NCBI GenBank assembly: GCA_964519345.1
Contig: CAZFKX010000008.1
Span: forward strand, 1 to 64,000
Length of the DNA stretch: 64,000 nt
Origin: Persephonella sp964519345
Lineage (GTDB): Bacteria; Aquificota; Aquificia; Aquificales; Hydrogenothermaceae
Direction: 5' to 3'
Shown piece by piece: positions 17,157 to 25,700 of this stretch; position 1 is the stretch's first letter, and the number at the start of each line of letters is the position of its first letter. Below the pieces are notes generated by a model. That model was not told the origin of the DNA. It worked only from the letters and a program-made list of their open reading frames with translations, and did not search any database. The translations under genes and the position numbers were made by a program.

Positions 17157-17416
17157 CCATTACTCATAAGATATTTTAATCCAGCTATAAGAACTTTATA
17201 AACAAAAAACGTAACTACAATAAAAAAACTTACATTCAGGGATATGAGAAATAGTGCTATGTTTGATCTTCTCTTTTCAGGAGGCTTTCTGTCATTTATT
17301 CTAAGAAGTATAAAGTATGTTATAAAACCTGCTCCAATTATCAGAATAATAAGGAGCAGTATATCGGAGGCATGCATATTCCCTACTTCAGCTAAAATAT
17401 CGCTGGGTGTATTCAC
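17153..17416 (-). CDS. Small membrane protein with two transmembrane helices
   Basis: 87 residues. Helix 1 is ASDILLLIILIIGAGFITYF (about 16-35), a basic loop RINDRKPPEKRRSN follows, and helix 2 is IALFLISLNVSFFIVVTFFV (about 51-70). The positive-inside rule puts the loop in the cytoplasm. I recognise no family. It is coupled by four bases to the 527-residue protein downstream and follows purA by ten bases. Confidence 0.6.
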   Translation of the reverse strand: MNTPSDILAEVGNMHASDILLLIILIIGAGFITYFILLRINDRKPPEKRRSNIALFLISLNVSFFIVVTFFVYKVLIAGLKYLMSNG

Positions 17417-17426
17417 AGTTTCCCTC

Positions 17427-18716
17427 CTACTTTATCCATATATATTCAGATCTTTCAGGTCCCGTTGAAAGCATAACAACGGGAGTTTCTGTTTCTTTTT
17501 CAACAAATTTTATAAATTCCCACGCCTCATCAGGCAGTCTATTTTTATCCTTTAGCCCCTTAGTACTTGTATTCCAGCCCTTTAATGTTTTATAAACAGG
17601 TTTACATTTTTCAAGAATTTTTAAAGATGCAGGAAAATCTCTTATCTCTTTATCCTCATACTTATAAGCAACAGCAACTTTTATCTCTTCAAAATGATCA
17701 AGAACATCAAGTTTTGTGATTATTATACCGTCCATGCCGTTTATTCTTGCAGCAAATCTTAATGCTACAAGATCCAGCCATCCGCATCTCCTTGGTCTTC
17801 CTGTTGTCGTCCCATATTCATGACCTTCGTCTCTTAATTTTTGACCAAAACCGTCATTTAGTTCTGTAGGGAAAGGTCCGGCTCCAACTCTTGTTACATA
17901 CGCTTTACTTACACCGTAAACTTTCGCCTGCCCTATAAGCTTGGGCGATACCCCTGTTCCGTTGCTCAGACCTAAAGCAGAAGAGTTTGAGGATGTTACA
18001 TAGGGATATGTTCCCATATCTATATCAAGCATCGTTCCCTGTGCACCTTCAAAAAGAACTCTTTTACCTTCTTTCAATGCCCTGTCAAGCATAAGTGCAG
18101 TATCTGCAACAAGATACTCTATTTTTTCAAACATCTTTAATGTCTCAAAATATATTTTGTTTATACTCAGTTCGAATGAAACACCGTATATCTTTTCTGC
18201 TATTTCTTTTGCTTCTCCCATAGAACTTTCAAGTCTGTGCCTAAAGTAAACAGGATCATAAAGATCGGCTATCCTAATTCCTGTTCTTGCATACTTTGAC
18301 ATATAAGCGGGACCTATCCCTTTAAGCGTAGTTCCAACTTTATCCTTTCCTTTTGATCTCTCAGCAAGACCGTCAAGAATTTTATGATGTGGGAAAACAA
18401 TATGCGCTCTATCGCTTATATAAAGCTTTCCCTCAAAATTTCCGGCAACCTCTTTAACTTTATCCATCTCATTTATAAGTTCTTCAAGAGCTATAACAAC
18501 CCCATTTGTTATAAGATTCTTTTTTCCTTCATGTAATATTCCCGACGGTATAAGATGAAGAGCATATTTCTGGTTTCCTACTATAACTGTATGTCCGGCG
18601 TTACTTCCTCCCTGATATCTGACAACGTAGTCATAATCAGGTGCTAAAAGATCAACTATTTTCCCTTTTCCCTCATCACCCCACTGTGAACCAAGTATAA
18701 CAAGGCTTCTATCCAT
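17427..18716 (-). CDS. purA: Adenylosuccinate synthetase
   Basis: 429 residues, the standard length. GTP-binding and catalytic motifs: GSQWGDEGKGKIVDLLA (about 9-25; catalytic Asp), YQGGSNAGHTV (catalytic His), GIGPAYMSKYARTGIRIADL, LFEGAQGTMLDIDMGTYPYV, TRVGAGPFPTEL, and TTGRPRRCGWLDLVALR. It condenses IMP and aspartate with GTP to give adenylosuccinate, the committed AMP step. The ATG at 18716 overlaps the rph stop by one base. Confidence 0.97.
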   Translation of the reverse strand: MDRSLVILGSQWGDEGKGKIVDLLAPDYDYVVRYQGGSNAGHTVIVGNQKYALHLIPSGILHEGKKNLITNGVVIALEELINEMDKVKEVAGNFEGKLYISDRAHIVFPHHKILDGLAERSKGKDKVGTTLKGIGPAYMSKYARTGIRIADLYDPVYFRHRLESSMGEAKEIAEKIYGVSFELSINKIYFETLKMFEKIEYLVADTALMLDRALKEGKRVLFEGAQGTMLDIDMGTYPYVTSSNSSALGLSNGTGVSPKLIGQAKVYGVSKAYVTRVGAGPFPTELNDGFGQKLRDEGHEYGTTTGRPRRCGWLDLVALRFAARINGMDGIIITKLDVLDHFEEIKVAVAYKYEDKEIRDFPASLKILEKCKPVYKTLKGWNTSTKGLKDKNRLPDEAWEFIKFVEKETETPVVMLSTGPERSEYIWIK

Positions 18717-19504
18717 TAATTACCTCCTGTGTCTGTATAACTAAACTCCTTTATTCCAACTCTTTTCCAATGTCCTATTGAAGGCATACCTTCTACAAAC
18801 TTCTTCTGTATATGAATAAGTTTATTTATACCAAGCTTCCCATATTCAAGCATCTTATCAAACTCCTGCTGGGTAAATGAGTATTCTTCTCCAGTAGCCT
18901 GAACTTCTACAAAACTTCCGCTTCCTGTCATAACAAGATTCATATCAACTTTCGCAGACGAGTCTTCCTTGAAATTAAGATCAAGAACAACCTCATTTCC
19001 AACTATACCCGTACTTATTGCAGCAACATAATCTTTAAGTGGATTCTGTCTTACCTTTCCCGTTTCTGTAAGTTTTATCATGGCGTCAGCAACAGCTATA
19101 AAAGCTCCTGTTATTGATGCAACCCTTGTTCCTCCATCAGCCTGTATAACGTCACAATCAACCCATAATGTTCTTTCTCCAAGTTTTTTTAAGTCAACCA
19201 CACCCCTTAAAGATCTTCCGATAAGTCTCTGTATCTCCTGAGTTCTTCCTGAAGGTGCACCTCTAACAACCTCTCTTATACTTCTACTTTCTGTTGATCT
19301 TGGAAGCATGGAATACTCTGCCGTTATCCATCCCTGACCTGTACCTCTCAAAAATGGAGGAACTTTTTCTTCAATAGAAGCTGTAATAATTACCTTTGTA
19401 TTTCCCATCTCAATGAGAACGGAACCTTCTGCATATATATTAAAATCTCTGACTATCTTAATTGGTCTGAGCTGTGTTGGTTTTCTTCCATCTTGACGCA
19501 ACAT
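18716..19504 (-). CDS. rph: Ribonuclease PH
   Basis: 262 residues. The RNase PH core has MLRQDGRKPTQLRPIKI at the start, EGSVLIEMGNTKVII, RGTGQGWITAEYSMLPRSTE, SGRTQEIQRLIGRSLRGVVD and DCDVIQADGGTRVASITGA. It trims the 3' ends of tRNA and other RNAs by phosphorolysis as a hexamer. The start is supported by GGAGG upstream. It heads the long operon that continues through purA to fbp. Confidence 0.97.
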   Translation of the reverse strand: MLRQDGRKPTQLRPIKIVRDFNIYAEGSVLIEMGNTKVIITASIEEKVPPFLRGTGQGWITAEYSMLPRSTESRSIREVVRGAPSGRTQEIQRLIGRSLRGVVDLKKLGERTLWVDCDVIQADGGTRVASITGAFIAVADAMIKLTETGKVRQNPLKDYVAAISTGIVGNEVVLDLNFKEDSSAKVDMNLVMTGSGSFVEVQATGEEYSFTQQEFDKMLEYGKLGINKLIHIQKKFVEGMPSIGHWKRVGIKEFSYTDTGGN

Positions 19505-19563
19505 ACTCCTCCAAAAAGATTTTCACAAACATTTAATTTTAGCATAAAATTCTATATAGTTTA

Positions 19564-20517
19564 TTAGTCTGAAACCTTTTTAGAACTTTCTTCTATAAAC
19601 TTAATCATTCTTGTAATAGTTTCATTAACTGGAACTCTAATATCTTTTTCCTCTGCAAGTTTTACAACTGCACCATTTAAAGCATCTATCTCTGTTCTCT
19701 TTCCCGAAATCAGATCGTAGTACATAGAAGGATAATGGTCTTTTGTAGGTGGAATAAGATCATTGTAAAAGTGTTTAATATACTCTTCAGGACTTTCATA
19801 GTTAAGTTCTATTTTTTGAGATCGTGCAACTGTAAATATCTCCATTATGATACTGTTCATGATTCTTTTAGTTTCTGGATTTTTTGCCAGATCTCCGTAA
19901 CTGGATTTTAAAATCGCTCCAAGCGGGTTTAAAGCACAATTGTATAAGATTTTATCCCAAAGAGTTTTGTAAACTTCAGGATCATACGATGTAGGTATCC
20001 CGGCATTTCTCATTATACAGGCTATCTTTATTATATCCTCTTCAGAAATTGTTTTTGATGGATCCCCAATTCTTACGTCATCAGCATTAACTGTAACTTC
20101 TGCAAAACCTGTTTTAATTGTCCTTGAACCAAATATAACCCTTGCAAGAAGCGTATGTTCTTTTCCTACGGCTTTTGATACTATCTCATAATTACCGTAA
20201 CCATTCTGTGCGACTATAACCTTAGTATTATCAGATATTAAATCCTTAAAGGATCTAACAGCTTTTTCAGTATCGTACGATTTAACTGAAAGTATTATTA
20301 GATCTATTTTTTTATCCTTTAATGGAGAAATTGAACTGAACACACCGTCAAGTTTTACCCTATGATCTCCCCATATACCTTTAACTTTAAGTTCAAAAGA
20401 TTTCAGATCATTTAGATATTTATCCTTTGTTATGGCGTAAACCGTATAACCTGCCTTTTTTAAAAATGTTGCAAAAACAGTCCCTACAGCTCCAAGACCA
20501 AAAATTACTATATTCAT
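19564..20517 (-). CDS. panE: 2-dehydropantoate 2-reductase
   Basis: 317 residues. The NADP-binding Rossmann motif is VIFGLGAVGTVFATFLKKAG (about 4-23). The ApbA/PanE C-terminal helical domain has DKILYNCALNPLGAILKSSYGDL (catalytic Lys region), HYPSMYYDLISGKRTEIDALNGAV (active-site Glu and Asn). It reduces ketopantoate to pantoate for coenzyme A synthesis. The start overlaps the thrC stop by four bases, so the two are coupled. Confidence 0.93.
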   Translation of the reverse strand: MNIVIFGLGAVGTVFATFLKKAGYTVYAITKDKYLNDLKSFELKVKGIWGDHRVKLDGVFSSISPLKDKKIDLIILSVKSYDTEKAVRSFKDLISDNTKVIVAQNGYGNYEIVSKAVGKEHTLLARVIFGSRTIKTGFAEVTVNADDVRIGDPSKTISEEDIIKIACIMRNAGIPTSYDPEVYKTLWDKILYNCALNPLGAILKSSYGDLAKNPETKRIMNSIIMEIFTVARSQKIELNYESPEEYIKHFYNDLIPPTKDHYPSMYYDLISGKRTEIDALNGAVVKLAEEKDIRVPVNETITRMIKFIEESSKKVSD

Positions 20518-21584
20518 AGCCCTAAATATTTTGCTATCTCATTAATGTCTGGAGGCATTTCAACTGGCTTATCGCTTGCTTTTATAACAGTATCCGGATC
20601 TTTCAAACCATTCCCAGTAAGTGTGCAAACAATTACTTCACTACCTTTGAAGATTCCTTTCCTGTACGCCTTTATAACCCCCGCAACAGATGCTGCAGAA
20701 GCAGGTTCACAGAAAACTCCCTCAGTTGATGCCACAAGTCTATAAGCCTCAAGTATTTCTTCATCAGAAACGGCATCGATAAAGCCGTTGCTTTCCTGTG
20801 CCGCCTGAAGTGCAGGCTGCCAGCTGTATGGATTTCCTATCTTTATTGCCGTTGCTATAGTCTGAGGATTCTTTATAGGAAACCCTTTCACAATAGGTGC
20901 TGCACCTTCAGCCTGCCATCCTATCATTTTTGGAAGCTTTGTTGATCTACCTGAATCTTTATACTCCTTATAACCTTTCCAGTAAGCTGTTATATTACCA
21001 GCATTTCCCACAGGTATAAAATGGTAGTCGGGAGCATCTCCAAGTGAGTCTATAATCTCAAAGCTTGCTGTTTTCTGCCCTTCAATTCTGTAAGGATTAA
21101 CAGAGTTAACAACTTCAACAGGATACTTCTCTCCGATCTCTCTGACTATACTCAATGCATCATCAAAATTTCCCATAAGCGCAATAATTTTGGCACCATA
21201 AACCATTGCCTGAGACAGTTTCCCAAGAGCAACAGCTCCTTTCGGAAGAATAACATATGCGTCCATTCCAGCTCTTGCAGCGTAAGCGGCAGCAGATGCA
21301 GACGTATTTCCTGTTGATGCACATATTACTGCTGTTTTACCTGATTCTTTAGCTTTTGATATTGCCATAGTCATCCCGCGGTCTTTAAATGAACCTGTGG
21401 GATTGAGTCCTTCATACTTCAGGTATATTTTAAGATCTTTATCAGGAGCTATGCTTTTTGAAAGGTTTGGAGCATCTATAAGAGGTGTATTTCCTTCATA
21501 AAGAGTTACAATAGGTGTTTTTTCCGTTACAGGCAAAAATTCTCTGTATGCGTTGATTATCCCTCTCCATTTACAGTTATCCAA
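20514..21584 (-). CDS. thrC: Threonine synthase (canonical copy)
   Basis: 356 residues, the short bacterial/archaeal-type ThrC. The PLP lysine is in LNPTGSFKDRGMTMAIS (about 61-76) and phosphate-binding residues in PVGNAGNITAYWKGY; ASTGNTSASAAAYAARAG and CEPASAASVAGVI complete the fold. It converts O-phosphohomoserine to threonine. The start is a TTG after GGAGG. A second, longer ThrC homologue is at 45086-46333, which raises the question which one makes threonine; this copy has the normal motif set. Confidence 0.9.
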   Translation of the reverse strand: MDNCKWRGIINAYREFLPVTEKTPIVTLYEGNTPLIDAPNLSKSIAPDKDLKIYLKYEGLNPTGSFKDRGMTMAISKAKESGKTAVICASTGNTSASAAAYAARAGMDAYVILPKGAVALGKLSQAMVYGAKIIALMGNFDDALSIVREIGEKYPVEVVNSVNPYRIEGQKTASFEIIDSLGDAPDYHFIPVGNAGNITAYWKGYKEYKDSGRSTKLPKMIGWQAEGAAPIVKGFPIKNPQTIATAIKIGNPYSWQPALQAAQESNGFIDAVSDEEILEAYRLVASTEGVFCEPASAASVAGVIKAYRKGIFKGSEVIVCTLTGNGLKDPDTVIKASDKPVEMPPDINEIAKYLGL

Positions 21585-21653
21585 AAGAAAATTCCTCCTG
21601 TATTGTTTGACAGAATATTATATCATCCTCGTTAATATGGATCAGAATCTATT

Positions 21654-22439
21654 TTAAGATTTTGAGATTTTTAACTCTTTAAATAGCTCTTCTGTTATAG
21701 GACCTTCAGCCTTCCTGTTTATGAACTGCTGAACAACAGGATCAGGATGATTTTTTATATCTTTAGGCGTACCTATCGCATATATTACCCCTTTATGTAT
21801 CATCGCAATTCTATCCGCTATGCTAAAAGCACTGTCAAGATCGTGTGTAACAACAATTGATGTTACACCTATTTTATCTCTTAGATGTACAATAAGTTTG
21901 TCTATCATTGCACTTGTTACAGGATCCAGACCTGATGTAGGTTCGTCATAAAGTATTATCTCTGGGTCTGTTGATATTGCCCTTGCAAGAGATACCCTTT
22001 TTCTCATACCACCTGAGAGCTGAGAAGGATAAAGATCTTCTATATCTTTCAGACCAACAAGAGATAGTTTTTCAACGGCAATCTTTTTAATCTCTCTCAC
22101 AGGCTTTTTAGTATTCTCAAGAAAATAAAAACCAACATTTTCCCATACGGTCAAACTATCAAATAAAGCACCTTCTTGAAAAAGATAACCCATCCTTTTC
22201 CTAAACTCTATAAGTTCTCTATCTGATAGAGAAGTTATATCAGTATTATCAACAAATATTTTTCCTGATGTTGGTTTTAAGAGACCTATAATATGTTTTA
22301 TTGTTGTACTTTTTCCGCTTCCACTACCTCCCATTAATACAAATATCTCCCCCTCTTTAACATCAAAGGATATATTCTTTAGAACTTCTCTATTTCCAAA
22401 TCTTTTTGTTAAATTCTGAACAACAATTTTTCTCTTCAT
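21654..22439 (-). CDS. ABC transporter ATP-binding protein, MlaF/Ttg2A-like
   Basis: 261 residues. Walker A is GGSGSGKSTTIKH (about 36-48), the signature LSGGMRKRVSLARA is the variant typical of the phospholipid-transport (Mla/MCE) ATPases, Walker B is IILYDEPTSGLDP, and the H-loop is VTHDLDSAFSI. It probably energises retrograde or anterograde phospholipid movement between membranes. The permease (MlaE) and MCE protein (MlaD) are not next to it or anywhere in the window, so it is an isolated ATPase gene here. Confidence 0.85.
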   Translation of the reverse strand: MKRKIVVQNLTKRFGNREVLKNISFDVKEGEIFVLMGGSGSGKSTTIKHIIGLLKPTSGKIFVDNTDITSLSDRELIEFRKRMGYLFQEGALFDSLTVWENVGFYFLENTKKPVREIKKIAVEKLSLVGLKDIEDLYPSQLSGGMRKRVSLARAISTDPEIILYDEPTSGLDPVTSAMIDKLIVHLRDKIGVTSIVVTHDLDSAFSIADRIAMIHKGVIYAIGTPKDIKNHPDPVVQQFINRKAEGPITEELFKELKISKS

Positions 22440-22450
22440 AAGATCATATT

Positions 22451-23833
22451 TTACAGGAGATCAAGAAATTCTTCTAACTCTAATGGCTGGTTGAAGTAAA
22501 ATCCCTGACCATAATCAATATTAAATATACTGCATTTTTCAAGTTTTTGACGGTTATCAATGAATTCTGCAACAGTTTTCATATCAAGTTCCTTTGAAAG
22601 TATTGAGATTGCCTTGACTATAGCTTGATGTTTTTTATCGGTTATACACTCATCTATAATAGATCTGTCTATCTTAATTATATCAATGGGAACCTTAGAA
22701 ACATAACCAAAAGAAGCAAATCCTGCGCCGAAATCATCTATAGCAAAGAGAATATCTCTCTTTTTGGCATAATGAACGATATCTTTCAGATAGGAGAAAT
22801 TTTCAACAAACGAGTTCTCTGTAATTTCTATAACAAAATTAATGCCAGATATCTCCTTTTTATGGTATGAAAGTTCATCTATCAGAGATTTTATATTTTT
22901 TAGCTGTCCTGTCTTTATATGTCTGTTTATAAATATATACTTACCTTCCAGCCTTTTTACTTTTCCGGATGTTAGGAATTTATCAAGCTGTATTTTCTCA
23001 AGCTTTGGAAGTAAACCAAAAAATATTGATGATTCTATAAACTGGACAGCAGGTATTACTTTACCTTTATACTCAATTCTAAGTAAAAGTTCCCCACCTA
23101 TTATATCTTTTTTTCTTAAAGAGACTATAGGTTGAATGTAAACCTTTATAGCATCCTTATTGTTAATAGCATACATAACTATATTCTTCTTTTCTTCAAG
23201 ATCCTTCAATTTTTCCTGAATATCTTCAGACGAAAAAGTTGCTATATTCTTACCTTTTGTTTTTGACTGGTATATACCAACCTCAGCCTTGTTAAGAACA
23301 GAAAGTATATCTTTGTCAGAATGAGGAGAAAAGATAGAAACACCTACTGAGACTGTTGTGCTTAGAAAACTATCTCCAACCTTAAACTTAAAATTTTCAA
23401 TTCTGCTCTTTATTCTTTCTACCTCAAAAAGTATCTCGTTAAATCTTATACCGTATATAGCAATTCCAAACTCATCTCCTCCTATCCTTGCAACTGTCCA
23501 GTTTGATCTACTTATGTTTTTTAAAAGCTTACCTACATCTTTTAAAAAGAGATCTCCTATCTCATAACCATATGATGTGTTTATTATTTTGAAGTTATCA
23601 AGATCTAATGTTATCAAGGCTATACTTTTATCTTCAATTAAAGAAAGCTTTGAGAGTTCCAAAAGATTTTTTTTGAAACCATCTCTATTTAGAAGAGAGG
23701 TTAAATAATCTGTTAATAATTTCTCTTCAGATTGGGTGTCTTTAGCTTTATACTCATTTATCATATAGTCGTACTTTTTCGTTATCTCAATCAACAGATT
23801 TTTTAGTATTCTTTCCTTTATTTTATAGTTCAT
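22451..23833 (-). CDS. GGDEF-EAL protein with both active sites apparently intact
   Basis: 460 residues without membrane segments. The GGDEF domain (about 40-205) keeps DYLTSLLNRDGFKKN and RIGGDEFGIAIYG; the inhibitory RxxD site upstream reads RSNW, so product inhibition is probably lost. The EAL domain (about 220-455) has GGELLLRIEY (EAL reads ELL), FINRHIKTG, VIEITENSF, IDDFGAGFAS, IIKIDRSII, TVAEFIDN and YGQGFYFNQP. It could make or degrade c-di-GMP, switched by a partner. Its ATG overlaps the stop of the FIST-domain gene by four bases, which strongly suggests that the FIST protein is that partner. Confidence 0.88.
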   Translation of the reverse strand: MNYKIKERILKNLLIEITKKYDYMINEYKAKDTQSEEKLLTDYLTSLLNRDGFKKNLLELSKLSLIEDKSIALITLDLDNFKIINTSYGYEIGDLFLKDVGKLLKNISRSNWTVARIGGDEFGIAIYGIRFNEILFEVERIKSRIENFKFKVGDSFLSTTVSVGVSIFSPHSDKDILSVLNKAEVGIYQSKTKGKNIATFSSEDIQEKLKDLEEKKNIVMYAINNKDAIKVYIQPIVSLRKKDIIGGELLLRIEYKGKVIPAVQFIESSIFFGLLPKLEKIQLDKFLTSGKVKRLEGKYIFINRHIKTGQLKNIKSLIDELSYHKKEISGINFVIEITENSFVENFSYLKDIVHYAKKRDILFAIDDFGAGFASFGYVSKVPIDIIKIDRSIIDECITDKKHQAIVKAISILSKELDMKTVAEFIDNRQKLEKCSIFNIDYGQGFYFNQPLELEEFLDLL

Positions 23834-24987
23834 CTCTCAATCAACCCTAAAAGTATGGACGTCTCATTATAAAACTTTCCAGCTTTTCCCATTCTATCAG
23901 GACCAATCTCACCAAATGTAAGGAAACCTATAAAAGGTATCCCTCTTATTTTTTCGTAATATATTTCCTGTTCTTTACTTTCAAGATTATCTCCAAGAAG
24001 AATATAATTTCTTGCTGTACAGGTTATATTGAGAACAAGCTCAGGTATGCAACCTCTTTCCTCTAAAATATTATTAAACTCTTCTGAACGTATCTTAACG
24101 TCTATAAGTATATCTTCACTATCTCCTGTTGAAAGCTTTATCTTACTACCCGTCAGAACTTCCCCATAAAATAAAAAAGATTCATCTTCCTTATCAAAAC
24201 ACATAGGCACAAGAAGATGACTGATATAACCTGAATTCTCAATAAAGAGAAAGGGAAATTCCCATAGAATCTCAGAGGTTTTTACAGGATCAAGATCATA
24301 AGGTGTTATACCTGTATTTCTCAGTATATTATTTAAAAAATATACAATAGGCATATCATCAAGCGTATATACTCTGTTGTCTTTAGCCTTTGTTATCGTA
24401 TATGTTGTTCCTACCGGAATAAATCCAAGAGAGATCGTATTAAAAGACTCAACATTTTCAAGATTGATTAGAACAAAACCATCACTTAAAAGATCTCCAT
24501 TAACAGATATATAGGTTCTGAAGTCAGGTGCATCTGAAGAGGCTATACCACCGTACAACCTGATATTTTCTTTTTTATTTTTAAAAGTTTTGTTCAGAAC
24601 TTTATTTACATAAAGATTAGATGAAGTTGAAAATAAAAGATTAGTTCCTTTTTCTTCTGAAATAAGAATTTTATCTAAAAAATCTACAGACACATCAATA
24701 TCTTCAGATATACCATCTATCTTTTTAAGATCACATCTTCCTGATTTTTCAAAACTTATAAAAATTCCACCGTAAGCGTTGTACTCTATACAGTTATCCT
24801 TTACAACAGCTACAGTTGATATTCCAATACAGTCCGTTTTTTTGGGAAGATCAAAGTTATCGCCCTGTTCAAAAAAAGTATAGGGGGCAAAAAATATGAA
24901 AAGGTCAGGATTCATATTTTGTGTAATTTCAATTACCTTTTTCTTTGCCCCATTTATATCTTTTTCTATAAATGTTACGACTTTCAA
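23830..24987 (-). CDS. FIST-domain sensory protein
   Basis: 385 residues, soluble. The N-terminal FIST_N region (about 1-190) contains NPDLFIFFAPYTFFE, a GISTVAVV strand and IRLYGGIASSDAPDF (the GG..S/D hallmark); the FIST_C region (about 205-370) contains RVYTLDDMPIVYFLNNIL and PELVLNITCTARNYILLGDN (N-x-T-x-x-R) and ends GFLTFGEIGP. FIST domains are thought to bind small ligands such as amino acids and usually feed signalling proteins. Here it is coupled by a four-base overlap to the GGDEF-EAL gene, implying ligand control of c-di-GMP turnover. The ligand is unknown. Confidence 0.75.
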   Translation of the reverse strand: MKVVTFIEKDINGAKKKVIEITQNMNPDLFIFFAPYTFFEQGDNFDLPKKTDCIGISTVAVVKDNCIEYNAYGGIFISFEKSGRCDLKKIDGISEDIDVSVDFLDKILISEEKGTNLLFSTSSNLYVNKVLNKTFKNKKENIRLYGGIASSDAPDFRTYISVNGDLLSDGFVLINLENVESFNTISLGFIPVGTTYTITKAKDNRVYTLDDMPIVYFLNNILRNTGITPYDLDPVKTSEILWEFPFLFIENSGYISHLLVPMCFDKEDESFLFYGEVLTGSKIKLSTGDSEDILIDVKIRSEEFNNILEERGCIPELVLNITCTARNYILLGDNLESKEQEIYYEKIRGIPFIGFLTFGEIGPDRMGKAGKFYNETSILLGLIER

Positions 24988-25077
24988 AACTTTTTCCTTA
25001 TATTTAGTAGTTCGTGAATTATTCGGAAAAAATATTATCTTATTTAATATTAATGTATTAACTACATTTTGTCATAG

Positions 25078-25106
25078 TTGTAATACAAACTTAATTTACA
25101 TATAAT
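25078..25106 (+). promoter_or_regulatory. Promoter of tRNA-Leu
   Basis: TTGTAA at 25078-25083 and TATAAT at 25101-25106 with a 17-base spacer; the tRNA begins 26 bases after the -10 element. Confidence 0.65.
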
Positions 25107-25131
25107 ATTTATCCTCAGGTTTTTTCATTTT

Positions 25132-25218
25132 GCGAGAGTGGCGGAACTGGCAGACGCGAGGGACTTAAAATCCCTTGGCCGAAAGGCCGTGCGGGTTCGA
25201 TTCCCGCCTCTCGCACCA
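25132..25218 (+). tRNA. tRNA-Leu (anticodon TAA), CCA encoded
   Basis: Long-variable-arm tRNA: acceptor GCGAGAG/CTCTCGC, D-arm GTGGCGGAACTGGCAGACGC, anticodon loop CTTAAAA (TAA), variable arm TTGGCCGAAAGGCCGT, T-loop GGTTCGATTCC, discriminator A and encoded CCA (25216-25218). The gap to rpsO holds a weak 6 bp hairpin (25241-25259) and the rpsO promoter, nothing else that I can support. Confidence 0.95.
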
Positions 25219-25347
25219 CTTTTATAAGAATTTTCAGGAAAGCTTTCTCAAGCAAAGCTCAAAAATTTATCCAAAGAAAAAAATAGTCTATAAACTAATA
25301 CAGCAGCCGCAAAATAGGAAAATAATATAAATGTGAATAGTGGTAAG

Positions 25348-25377
25348 TTAGAGAAAAATTTTTATATATGTTATAAT
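25348..25377 (+). promoter_or_regulatory. Candidate promoter of rpsO-pnp
   Basis: A perfect TATAAT (25372-25377) is preceded at 18 bases by a weak TTAGAG (25348-25353); the rpsO AGGAGGT and ATG follow 39 bases downstream of the -10 element. Confidence 0.5.
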
Positions 25378-25415
25378 ATAATGTTCAAAATTATTTAAAT
25401 TTAGGAGGTTAATTA

Positions 25416-25700
25416 ATGTCAATCACTCCAGAGAAGAAGGCAGAAATTATAAAAAAATTTGCAAGGCATGAAGGAGATACAGGATCTCCTGAGGTTCAGA
25501 TAGCAATTCTTACAGAGAGAATCAGAAATCTGACTGAACACATTAAAAAGAACAAAAAAGATCTCCACTCAAGGAGAGGTCTTATAGGAATGGTAAATAA
25601 AAGAAGAAAGCATTTAAACTACCTGAGAAAAACCGATTCAGAGAGATATCAGAGGATAATTCAGGAGTTAAATATAAGAGAAGCTACTGGGAGTAGATAA
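25416..25700 (+). CDS. rpsO: 30S ribosomal protein S15
   Basis: 94 residues. S15 signature text: EKKAEIIKKFARHEGDTGSPEVQIAILTERI, then LTEHIKKNKKDLHSRRGL and MVNKRRKHLNYLRKTD. It binds the central domain of 16S rRNA early in assembly. AGGAGGT lies seven bases before the start. Its TAA overlaps the pnp ATG (TAATGG), coupling the two genes in the common rpsO-pnp order. Confidence 0.98.
   Translation: MSITPEKKAEIIKKFARHEGDTGSPEVQIAILTERIRNLTEHIKKNKKDLHSRRGLIGMVNKRRKHLNYLRKTDSERYQRIIQELNIREATGSR

Noticed and set aside
25241..25259. Hairpin AGCTTT/AAAGCT after tRNA-Leu as a terminator
   Set aside because: The stem is only six pairs, weak, and not followed by a T-run.
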